Below, piece after piece: positions 25,484 through 37,800 of a DNA stretch of 64,000 nt. The translations under genes and the position numbers were made by a program. Under the pieces are notes generated by a model. That model was not told where the DNA came from. It saw only the letters and a program-made list of their open reading frames with translations, and made no database searches. The number at the start of each line of letters is the position of its first letter. Positions within the stretch are counted from its first letter, which is position 1. Source of the DNA: Lutraria lutraria (lineage: Eukaryota > Mollusca > Bivalvia > Venerida > Mactridae); the NCBI GenBank assembly GCA_964023205.1, contig OZ026835.1:9940414-10004413 (forward strand). The letters run 5' to 3'.

Positions 25484-25588
25484 CAGTAAAACATCCCCAG
25501 AGCGACCCTCTGTAGAACAACAACAACCTCTAAACAACGACCAATATTTCTAGCTCCCACAGGGTGTTGTTCTACAGAGGTTGTACTG
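25484..25588. mobile_element. pogo/Tigger-like MITE
   Basis: A 105-bp element has ends CAGTAAAACATCCCC and GAGGTTGTACTG, flanked on both sides by TA. The internal inverted words (CTGTAGAACAACA with TGTTGTTCTACAG) extend the stem. TA duplications and CAGT-AACCTC-type ends are typical of the Tc1/mariner-pogo group. Copies of the same family are at 33379 and 63113. Confidence 0.65.
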
Positions 25589-25875
25589 TACTTTATCAGC
25601 GATATATTAGTCTCCTGACCATGACACGTTTATACAATATGATATACAATGTACAGTACAGTATTTCAAGATATCCATGGATGACTTTTTACTTACTAAG
25701 TTTAGTGAAGAATTTATCATTACTTGAATGTACATTTTTCTAAAAAAGGTTCTTACGAAATGTGGTATGCGTGCGGTCGTTTTGCTAATCGTGCATTAAA
25801 GTTCTAACACACAAAATGTTTCATGTATAATAAATAATTGATTACATCTAGACCTAGCGTTTTAAAAATTGAAAT

Positions 25876-26032
25876 CGGTCTCCGAGCTCAAATATCAATT
25901 TTTATGTCGAGACTTTTTCGATGATATTTGATAGTTTGTAATTATTTATCACAAAACCATCTTATATAAATAAAAAACACAGAATTTGATTAGACGTAAG
26001 CAGATACTGAAATAAGATTTGAGCAACTGGAT
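25876..26032. mobile_element. MITE with CCGAGCTCAAAT / ATTTGAG ends
   Basis: The left part contains TCTCCGAGCTCAAATATC and the right part AAGATTTGAGCAACTGG, giving divergent inverted ends. Similar elements lie at 43160-43350 and 60567-60830, which supports a repeat family. The boundaries are approximate. Confidence 0.45.
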
Positions 26033-26135
26033 CGAAATCTAGTTTATAACCATAAAGACCAGAATACTCTAAATGAGATAATGTCGGAAGTAAATTGGTT
26101 CTTTTCTTATAGAAAATACATACCAGAAACCGGCC

Positions 26136-26651
26136 TTATATTGGTATGACGAAATCATGTATACTTATATTGGTATGACGAAATCTTGTATACTTATATT
26201 GGTATGACGAAATCATGTATACTTATATTGGTATGACGAAACTTGTATACTTATATTGGTATGACGAAACTTGTATACTTATATTGGTATGACGAAACTT
26301 GTATACTTATATTGGTATGACGAAACTTGTATACTTATATTGGTATGACGAAACTTGTATACTTATATTGGTATGACGAAACTTGTATACTTATATTGGT
26401 ATGACGAAATCATGTATACTTATATTGGTATGACGAAATCATGTATACTTATATTGGTATGACGAAACTTGTATACTTATATTGGTATGACGAAACTTGT
26501 ATACTTATATTGGTATGACGAAACTTGTATACTTATATTGGTATGACGAAACTTGTATACTTATATTGGTATGACGAAACTTGTATACTTATATTGGTAT
26601 GACGAAACTTGTATACTTATATTGGTATGACGAAACTTGTATACTTATATT
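26136..26651. repeat. 28/29-bp minisatellite, 18 copies
   Basis: Tandem units are built from TTATATTGGTATGACGAAA followed by CTTGTATAC (28 bp) or TCATGTATAC / TCTTGTATAC (29 bp). The 29-bp forms are copies 1-3 and two adjacent middle copies. There are no spacers and no coding potential. The array ends in a partial TTATATT. Confidence 0.97.
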
Positions 26652-28855
26652 CCTTTACAATAGTAGTGAGTACAATAACGCAAACTGAATAAGCTAGAAA
26701 ATGCTAGATTAAGTTTGAGTATTAATCTCACCTGAATCTCATTGCGTAGTCGGGGTCTTAAAGTAATGTGGTCTTAGCTCCCAAGTTTGACAGTATTTCG
26801 TTGCGGTGGGTCTTTGTGGTAGAAAAAAGTGTACCATATGTTATTTGCATAATAATTACATGGCTAGCAATACGCTGATTCTTAAACAAACGTCTTTCAC
26901 AGAAGATATATGTACCAGCCTTGCACCAGGGATACTGTGAGAACTCTACAAATGGCGAGCAGTCCTGCGCACGGGCGAAAGTGTCGAAATTACAACAGAA
27001 GGATGAAAATTGGTTCTAAATGCGAAAATGTGGCGTTTACTTTGCTTTGATAACTACATATAATAATATACCATGTTAACCCCACAGCTAAATCAAAGAA
27101 ATAATTGCTTAGCACGAACGTTTATTTACAACGGTGATAATTAAATTTAAGCAAGACCCATAAACGTATTGCAAATGCATATGTCCGGTTGGCAGACGCC
27201 ACGTGACTGGCACGTGACGTACCCGCGCGTTCTTCGTACAGAATGGATAGTTTGAACACTCGTATGGAAGTGATGGCTTTTATTCACACGGCCGAGAATA
27301 CTATAGCGCATGCGCAGAACGATATTTCTAAACTTTGAATAATACTGTCAATAAGTGAAAACTTTGAATACATTTAACATAGACTTGGTTAATAATGAAA
27401 TTGATTATATGAGTATAACATTTATTAAACATATTTCTTAAAATCTGTGCCTAAGTTGTACTCCGGTCGTTAAATTATATCGGTTTTTTTTCACTGATAT
27501 TTTATGAACACAAAATCATGAGTATTATCTTTATAAATAAAAAATATTGATGGCATAAGTAAAAATCTTATTGATTCAGTTGTATCTCAGCTTAGTCTTG
27601 GACCCTTGACCTCTCGCTACACGGTCTTACGCTTTGCCGACTGACCCTGCTCGACATGCTAAATCTAAAAATGAGAAACTTCCCCGATTCGACGCAAGTA
27701 TTGTTTTGATTTCAGACAATATGTAAGTTAGTATATAAAATATTCAGTTATCTAAATCAATTTTATATTGATAGCACAATTAACCTTGTACAAAATGCGT
27801 ACCCTAGGGTAGAATAAATATTACCACTATGCACACTTTGTATTTAAGTATTCAATAGTTATTTTGTTTTCTAGTGTATCAGTAAGCATGTAAGTTAATA
27901 ACATCCGGTATATACATGTGGCCGTTAAGTCAGGTATAACTGTATTGTACATACATGTAGTATGCTAATTTACGTAAGAAATATAAAAAAACATAGTTTT
28001 AAAATAAACCACCCATGTTTAAATTTTCAAAATTATTAAATTATCAGGATAAACCATTTTTCATTGAAGTATCTTTATTTGTAAAAGAAGTCATAATTGA
28101 AAATGCATGGACAATTAATGTAAAACGTCCTTTAAAAATTTAAATAATCATTTCCCAGTGTACTGCGACTTATTGTGCATTTATAATTGTATACAGGAGT
28201 TGTACTTATGTTTAAATCAAATGAAAACAATATATTCTGTTTTGTATTACAACTATGTCAGTAATTCTAAAGGTGTGTTCTGTTGGCATTGAAAACAAGT
28301 TTTAAACAACCGAAGCGCCGTTTCAGTCGAATAATGGTAGAATTTAAACAATGAGTCAAAAAATGCGGTCATATTTCGAGCTTTTAGAATTATAGTCCAT
28401 TCAGAAATTTGCGGTTTTGTTATATATTGTGTACATTGGGCTATATCGACCCATATCTGAGCCTCATTGAGTTACTGTTAACACGTTTAAATGTATAACT
28501 GTATAATCATATTTTAGATATAATCAAATATTTATGAACCAATCGGTCTTTTGTCTGTCAGTGTAGTGGAACATTAGGCTTATGAATTTCGGGTCAAGTG
28601 TAACGTTAACCTTATGCGTAATAGTACGATCTACTTGTCAACGTAAAAAATCGAAATACGGACTGGATTAGGCTAAAACCACGCCTTTGCCGAAAAATCC
28701 GGAATTATGTGATTAACAGATTACTACATACCGGGAAAAGTTCATTTGGTCATTAATCGAGCAATAAAATATTTTCATTTTAAACATTATTGCATATTTT
28801 AGGAATATTACATTTTGTAAATTGAATTCGTAAGCGATTGACGGAAATTTTGGAT
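26652..28855. other. intergenic upstream of the first mucin-like gene
   Basis: No supportable gene. Around 27190-27320 there is a locally CpG-richer patch with two CACGTGAC motifs and an NRF1-type palindrome (see findings). A short open frame from 26954 is probably chance. The ends near 27600-27660 vaguely recall a tRNA-like repeat but are too degraded to call. Confidence 0.45.
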
Positions 28856-31800
28856 ATGTATTTCAACAAACAGATTTGGGCGTGGTCACTGCTCTTTGCT
28901 GCCTTTATTCAAGGTAATTTTATTTTTTAGCTTGCAAACATGACCATTTAGTTATTTACAGAATTTAATGAGTTAAGATTTTTTTGGGGATAGATTTGGC
29001 GATTTTTTATATGATTATGTAAGCCATTGGGTGCACGTGTCCTTAAAATTGCTTGGCTTTTTATTCAGTCTCATAATTATAATCCAGATAATAATATCAT
29101 TACAATCACTGTGTTTGTCTTAAAAACAAAGCTCCTTTTTCCAAAATGACTTCATCGGAGCATGTCCACCTGCTTTGTCCAAGAGCGGTAAGTCTACGGA
29201 CCCGAGGTCTTTAGTTTGAACCCAAGAATCGGCACATGTGCTCAATGACGCATAGGATGAAGACAATATTCTCAGGCCATTCATTGTTAGCCACTGTTTC
29301 AAGTGATTCTTACATTAAAATTGACTGCAACATGCGGAGAACAAGGTTATTACTGGTACAGAATCCAGGAAAACTGGCCAGGTTGAGGTATTATAGGTTG
29401 ACTCATTGTTACACACAAATGTTAATATTCCAAAAATAGTATTGCCCCATTGTTATTATTTCTATAACGGTTACCTCGGATGCAATAATTTATTTTACAC
29501 TTTTTTTAAATTTGTGAGAGTTGTTGCCCTTGTTTGAAAAAATAGAAAAATATAAACCTACGCCAGTTTTTCTTTATGAAATGTTATTGATATTGTGCAT
29601 TTACATATTTTACCATGTGTTTTTATTGAAATGGATGTTTATCTTGTCTTAAATCTTTGAAAAATGGATTACTCTCGTAGATTTCAATACAAATTTAAAG
29701 GAAAATAACTCCAACGGAATGTCGTCGTTTTTAAAAATCCCATGCTTAGTCATTTTCCATTATGGAAACCTATCAAAATTATAAACATTAAAAAATCTGT
29801 CCGCCCTATTTTGTGATATTAGGATTCTAATACCTTAAAAGTACTTATTTTGCAGTATTACGCTTATAAATTGGCTTAAAAATAAAACAGCTTAATGCAC
29901 GCACTGGTAGCTTTGTATGTTTCTTTTGTGTACAATCAGACTATAGTGTTTCCATTGATTTATTTCTTTGAAAGTTTTTTTTCTGAAATAAATGAAAAAA
30001 GATCGTTATAGATAATGTTATTGATAGATCGTAACTTCAATGATGTCCGTGAAGTTGGCAGCCCAGCAGCCTAGCAGCGTGAAGTTGGCAGCCCAGCAGC
30101 CTAGCAGCCCAGCAGCGTGAAGTTGGCAGCCCAGCAGCCTAGCAGCCCAGCAGCGTGAAGTTGGCAGCCCAGCAGCCTAGCAGCCCAGCAGCGTGAAGTT
30201 AGCAGCCCAGCAGCCTAGCAGCCCAGCAGCTTAATATATTTCTACAGTTAAACTGCACCACAAATCATGCAAAAACTTAAAAACGCATGAAGTAATAACA
30301 TTATGTTGCTGTCATGTTTATTAGAAGAAAAAAATACGATTTTTATCGATTTTGTGAATCTGGCAGTGTAGCGGCCGCATAGCGGACTATTATAGTCAAA
30401 CATAAAATGCACAAGAAATCCGGCTAAACACTTACGAATCGATGATATAATTCGATTTTATACCTTTAACGTTCATTAGATGAGAACTTACACATTTTTT
30501 TTTTGTGAAGTTGGCAGCCCAGCAGCGTCACAGCGTAATCTATATTTCTACAGATAAACTTCACAACAAATCAAGAAAAATACTTCAGAATGCATAAAAT
30601 AATGTCAGTCTGTTGTTTAAACATTAATTAACAGAAAATATATAATTTTCATATATTTTTTTTCAATGCGAAATTAGCCGCTGCTAGCAGCGTGAAGTTG
30701 GCAGCCCAGCAGCGTAACAGCGTAATCTATATTTCTACAGATAAACTTCACAACAAATCAAGAAAAATACTTCAGAATGCATAAAATAATGTCAGTCTGT
30801 TGTTTAAACATTAATTAACAGAAAATATATAATTTTCATATTTTTTTTTCAATGTGAAATTAGCCGCTGCTAGCAGCGTGAAGTTGGCAGCCCAGCAGCG
30901 TAACAGCGTCATCTATATTTCTACAGATAAACTTCACAACAAATCAAGAAAAATACTTCAGAATGCATAAAATAATGTCAGTCTGTTGTTTAAACATTAA
31001 TTAACAGAAAATATATCATTTTCATATTTTTTTTTTCAATGCGAAATTAGCCGCTGCTAGCAGCGTGAAGTTGGCAGCCCAGCAGCGTAACAGCGTAATC
31101 TATATTTCTACTGATAAACTTCACAACAAATCAAGAAAAATACTTCAGAATGCATAAAATAATGTCAGTCTGTTGTTTAAACATTAATTAACTAAAAAAA
31201 TATGATTTTCATTTTTTTTTTCAATTTGAAATTAGCCGCTGCTAGCAGCGTGAAGTTGGCAGCCCAGCAGCGTCTAATTTCACGCACAATTTTTTTTTTT
31301 GAAAAATCATATATTTTCATTTAATTAACGTTCAAACAACAGACTGACATTATTTTATGCATTCTGGAGTATTTTTCTTGATTTGTTGTGAAGTTTATCT
31401 GTAGAAATATAGATTACGCTGTTACGCTGCTGGGCTGCCAACTTCACGCTGCTAGCAGCGGCTAATTTCACATTGAAAAAAAATATATGAAAATTATATA
31501 TTTTCTGTTAATTAATGTTTAAACAACAGACTGACATTATTTTATGCATTCTGAAGTATTTTTCTTGATTTGTTGTGAAGTTTATCTGTAGAAATATAGA
31601 TGACGCTGTTACGCTGCTGGGCTGCCAACTTCACGCTGCTAGCAGCGGCTAATTTCACATTGAAAAAAAATATATGAAAATTATATATTTTCTGTTAATT
31701 AATGTTTAAACAACAGACTGACATTATTTTATGCATTCTGAAGTATTTTTCTTGATTTGTTGTGAAGTTTATCTGTAGAAATATAGATTACGCTGTTACG

Positions 31801-34800
31801 CTGCTGGGCTGCCAACTTCACGCTGCTAGCAGCGGCTAATTTCACATTGAAAAAAAATATATGAAAATTATATATTTTCTGTTAATTAATGTTTAAACAA
31901 CAGACTGACATTATTTTATGCATTCTGAAGTATTTTTCTTGATTTGTTGTGAAGTTTATCTGTAGAAATATAGATTACGCTGTTACGCTGCTGGGCTGCC
32001 AACTTCACGCTGCTAGCAGCGGCTAATTTCACATTGAAAAAAAATATATGAAAATTATATATTTTCTGTTAATTAATGTTTAAACAACAGACTGACATTA
32101 TTTTATGCATTCTGAAGTATTTTTCTTGATTTGTTGTGAAGTTTATCTGTAGAAATATAGATTACGCTGTTACGCTGCTGGGCTGCCAACTTCACGCTGC
32201 TAGCAGCGGCTAATTTCACATTGAAAAAAAATATATGAAAATTATATATTTTCTGTTAATTAATGTTTAAACAACAGACTGACATTATTTTATGCATTCT
32301 GAAGTATTTTTCTTGATTTGTTGTGAAGTTTATCTGTAGAAATATAGATTACGCTGTTACGCTGCTGGGCTGCCAACTTCACGCTGCTAGCAGCGGCTAA
32401 TTTCACATTGAAAAAAAATATATGAAAATTATATATTTTCTGTTAATTAATGTTTAAACAACAGACTGACATTATTTTATGCATTCTGAAGTATTTTTCT
32501 TGATTTGTTGTGAAGTTTATCTGTAGAAATATAGATTACGCTGTTACGCTGCTGGGCTGCCAACTTCACGCTGCTAGCAGCGGCTAATTTCACATTGAAA
32601 AAAAATATATGAAAATTATATATTTTCTGTTAATTAATGTTTAAACAACAGACTGACATTATTTTATGCATTCTGAAGTATTTTTCTTGATTTGTTGTGA
32701 AGTTTATCTGTAGAAATATAGATTACGCTGTGACGCTGCTGGGCTGCCAACTTCACAAAAAAAATGAAAAAATGTGTAAGTTGTCATCTAATGAACGTTA
32801 AAGGTATAAAATCGAATTATATCATCGATTCGTAAGTGTTTAGCCGGATTTCTTGTGCATTTTATGTTTGACTATAATAGTCCGCTATGCGGCCGCTACA
32901 CTGCCAGATTCACAAAATCGATAAAAATCGTATTTTTTCTTCTAATAAACATGACAGCAACATAATGTTATTACTTCATGCGTTTTTAAGTTTTTGCATG
33001 ATTTGTGGTGCAGTTTAACTGTAGAAATATATTAAGCTGCTGGGCTGCTAGGCTGCTGGGCTGCTAACTTCACGCTGCTGGGCCGCTAGGCTGCTGGGCT
33101 GCCAACTTCACGCTGCTGGGCTGCTGGGCTGCTAGGCTGCTGGGCTGCCAACTTCACGCTGCTAGGCTGCTAGGCTGCTGGGCTGCCAACTTCACGCTGC
33201 TAGGCTGCTAGGCTGCTAGGCTGCTGGGCTGCCAACTTCACGGACATACTTCAATGTCAATATTGATTTTGTTTGAAAAAATGAATGAGCAAAATAAACC
33301 GTGTTTTAGTACTATGAATAGTTATCTTACATTTTTCTGTTCGAATTATGTTTTATACATTGCATAATTATATCAGTACAGTGCAATCTCTCCAAAGCGA
33401 CACTCTCTTGAGCAACAACTTCCCTTCAACAAAAGCATGATTTCCCATCTGTACCATCTAACTATTAATTTAACCTCTCTAGAGCAACAACCTCTCTAGC
33501 TTCAACAACAACATGATGTTCCCATCTGTACCATCTAACTATTAATTTAACCTCTCTTGAGCAACAACCTCTCAACAACGATATAATTTTGCTTCTCTAG
33601 AAGGATGATACTTTGGAGAGGTTGCACTGTATCAGATATCACTAAGTTTGTCGTGTTCACAAATTTAGCAAATGTACGAATATTTTAGGTAATCAAATCG
33701 CTTATTACAATAAAATGGTTCATGCTATGATTATATAATACGTTTAATGTTCGTTCCTTGATCGACATAAAAAAGTCTGTGATTGGAATCACCACTGCTC
33801 CAGACTAGAGAGGTTCTTCCGCATTTTATTAGGGATAAACACGTTGATAAATACCGAACAATAGACAATACTTTACTATTTACATTCCTATCTGATGACG
33901 TCATATCTTGACGTCATCAAGTTATACATGTATAATAATGTACCTCATAACACATCGAATAAAGCCCGAAGGGCTTTATGTGAAATGTGTATTATGAGGT
34001 CTAAGGGAGTTTACACATCGATAAACGACCAATATGAAAGTTTAATCCTATAATGTTATGAAAAATATTTCCCTCAATTTCAACATTTTCGATTTGAAGA
34101 TGACATAAATTCTTAGGATAGGTAAAAGTATGTATCAAATATATTAATTTACGGATAAACTAAACTGTCTTTTATAGGAATGGAATCAACGCTAAGTGAA
34201 AAACCAGATAATTGTATATTTATTATTGAAATATTGAAGATAGTTATTTTGTAAATCGCATGAATAAAGAAATATTTTTACTGGGATTGACAAAACCGGA
34301 TTTAGTATTGAATGTCATGTTTTCCATGCATATAACCTTTTATGTTTATCATGTAACTCTATTAACCAATTAGAAGAAAAGTTTAATATTAAACTTTCAA
34401 TGTCTCAAATATCAATTGAACTTGAAATTCAGTTGATTTTCTTTGAGCTAATTCTTTGAGAGACACTCAGAGATCGAATTTCTTAACAAGCACTTTTCTC
34501 CTATGTGGATATAAATGAATACTTCGACTCGAATTACTATGTATTCACTATGCTATTAAAGTTCGACATTGATCGGGTGCTTCCGACACTCTTCGGTATC
34601 GATCGGTTGTTTCCGTTATTCATGGTGAAAATCGGTCGATCCCGTTATTTTGAGCCAATTATCGACGATCGGTTTAGTAATCGTTTTCTCATTGATCATC
34701 AAAACTTTATTTATAAATTTGATCATTTAATGGATCAGATTATGCTATAGTAGAACATTTTAGTGTTCTTTCGAAATATACTGCGTCTGAAGTAATTCAA

Positions 34801-37800
34801 TGTACTAGGGTTGTGCTCCCTTAAGTATGTAGAGTTTTCTTATGACTCGGGTAGTTTTCATGATGTATTGAAACCAATTTTTTTGTCACGTATAATTAAA
34901 ACCTTCCTTAAGCTTTACTGTACAGTAGTGCAAATTTTGATTTAAATACAAATAAAACACAAAAGTTTCACAAAGTTAAACCACACCACTAAGCTTCACC
35001 CGTCACACGACATAAAGTCACTGACGTCGTGTCAAACTTTCATCCCTAACTTGTTCTATGTAGTCACCATCCGCACATGTATTTTCTATGTCAAACCGCA
35101 AAAAAAGTTATGCTTATGTACATGTATTATTTTTGTAGGGGTCGTTTGCCAAAATGGAGTCGTGGAAGAGACAGAGTGTAGTAGGCAAGTCCCTAACCAA
35201 CCAGGTAAATATGACAAATTCAAACTTTATTTGAAATAAACATTCACTTGTTGTCTTCAGTCCATGTTATTGCATGTTATAGCACCTTCAACTTCAACTT
35301 CAATGGTGATACTCGGCAAAATCCACTAAGTAGACATTTACGCCATACGGAGAAAAACATGAAAATACAACATCAAGATACATATTCATATTAAACCAAG
35401 TAATCAACTAAGGTGTACATAACTACACAACAAAACTTTAGAATGTTTTTATTTCTGTCCTCTGTATTGCTTAAACAACAAAAGCTATACGTCAAATTAC
35501 AGACCCTACTACAAGCATTCATCTCTTGTATGCAGAATTAATCATTTATAAATTATTCACCGCAAGCTTTATCTGAATTGTGTAATTTCGGAATTTGTAA
35601 ACACGAAATTAGAAATGTTACATAATCATAGAAATGGGAGAGTACTGATATAACAAACCGGGTCCAATATTTCAAAATGCTGTATGATTGAAAGTTGATA
35701 TTTAACCAATTATGTTTGAATGTCACAGTTTATAAGGATATGATTTTACGCCCCTTTTCAACAGTCAGAGTCATATGAGACAGTTCACATAAACATCGTT
35801 CCTGAGAAGAACCAGTACTAGACTCCCATCCTCCGTAAGCAACTGCCTTCTTCCTCACATAAAGACACATGGTCGGTAGCGGGGCTCGAACCCATGACCC
35901 TCTATCAGTGAGGGGTTACAGTGAAGTGAACTCAGCTACTTTAACCACTCAACCACGGAGGCGGGTAACTCAGTGCAGAATAGAATAATTTATTTAACAA
36001 GATAAAATGACTGATTTTTTATTGATATTTTCTAGTTGCTCAAATGTGCTATGACTCAACAGCGAGTGGTTCATCTTACGTGTTTCTAGATGCCTATACG
36101 GCGATGATGTCTATGCCGGAAAACGGGGCCGCAGATTGCACATGCGACCTCAAAATAAACACTGCCGAGGGCGTGACTGAAAAGTGAGTATAACCCAATT
36201 GATCGATGAGACTCAAAAATTCATAAACTAACAACAAGACTTGATTTACTTAAAAGGCCCATTAGCTTTTCGAATTTAGCAATACAGAACAATAGATGCA
36301 ATGATAGCAAAATATAAGAAATACATTTTATTTGCTCTAAAACAATATTACATAATGCCTTTCTTTAGCCACATCTCTTAAAAATGTCATATGCATTTTC
36401 TTAATTGAAAGAAATACTGTGCTACTTCTTTTTATCCCAATGTCTGTTTGTGATTCATTGCAACATGGTACGGGAACCAATTTTAGAAGAAAGTCACTTA
36501 GCAGTTGTCTCCCTTTACCAAGAAGAATTACTTTAATAAATTAGTATTCATCATGTGAGTGACAATCGCTATGTACCATGTAATACAATGATTTGATGCT
36601 ATGTGAGTTAATTGATTTGAAAGAATATTAATGAATATAAAGTTACGGCCCTTTTTGTGGAATGTTTGAAACAAGACTATTAACAGGTGACACACTTTGT
36701 TTCTTAGCTTCGCCTGGCAACCAATCATCTCCAATTTATCGAGCGACTGCGGAACCAGCCTCAAATTTAGCACAGCATCAGCGAATGAAAGCCTGGATTG
36801 TAGTATTACTTCCCGGATTATGAACGGAAATGAGGCAACTATCACTTTGTCACGTGTTGCGGATGTGACGTCATACTCATATGGATATTGCTTATCAGTG
36901 TACATACAAGGTTAGTTTAGAAATGCAGTAGACCCTAACTTAGCGACCACTCCAATATTGAAACCACATCATTATAAAGACTATTCATTTTTTCGTATAT
37001 TCCTCACTGGAATGTCATTCAAGCATTTTTCTCTGTAATTGGCAACTTAATGATTTAGACTGGTTTTAAAGTTCCCAAAGGTGGACTGAATTTTCAAATA
37101 AAGGCAATTAGGAATTCTGATTTGAAATGATTGAAGAATGCCCACTTGTATTTCATTCGGACAAATATATGATTTATGTTCTCAACACGAGTCAGGATGT
37201 TTCACAAACAGCTTGGACGGTTTATATTGCCTTTCAAATAGTTATTCATACCTCATGAACTTTCCATGAAGTAGGCAATAAAAAATCAAGAACAAAATCA
37301 AGATTTCATGAATTCTTCTGGAATTGAATAGAATGCAATAAGGTGGTGACGTAATATACACAGTGTACGTGGTTGATTTGAACTGAAACAGAAAATCAGT
37401 TCCAAATTCATTTATATACTACATAATTAATACTTGGAACACGTTTGCGCTATTAACAACTCAGTGAACGTTACTATTTTTAATGCATTACGTGAACTTT
37501 GTATTAAACGTGTATCTCATAATGAATTGTTGTAAAAGGTTCTAATTTTGTCAATTTTTTATTTCAGCTTCAGGAGGCTCACAGGCTACCGACATAACAA
37601 TACAATGCTATTCCATGAACCCGTCTGAAACAAACGCGCCTACGTCTACAACCACACAACAGACAGAGGGCCCATCACAATCATCTTCGACTAGCCACGC
37701 AACTCATTCAACCAATGTGAACACTAGAAGCGATACCACGCCAACGACTACAGTAATGACTAAATCGACGCCTTTACCAACGCCTCCGCCAACAACAAAT

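Noticed and set aside
26136..26651. CRISPR-like regular repeats
   Set aside because: The units are directly contiguous with no variable spacers. It is a minisatellite in a eukaryotic genome. The same applies to 57137-57668.
26954..27060. Short frame beginning M-A-S-S-P-A-H-G-R-K
   Set aside because: Only about 30 codons, with no homology or splice support.
30043..33247. Interpretation of the palindrome purely as an assembly artefact
   Set aside because: The arms are unequal and differ by substitutions, and the ends are bounded by a 9-bp target duplication, which an inverted misassembly would not create. Copy number could still be misassembled.
34505..34750. 81-codon frame in intron 1 of the first mucin-like gene
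   Set aside because: No domain, and it is not in a position or phase that splices to neighbouring exons.
36528..36905. 125-codon minus-strand frame
   Set aside because: It overlaps exon 4 of the first mucin-like gene, which is supported by phase and the shared cysteine pattern.
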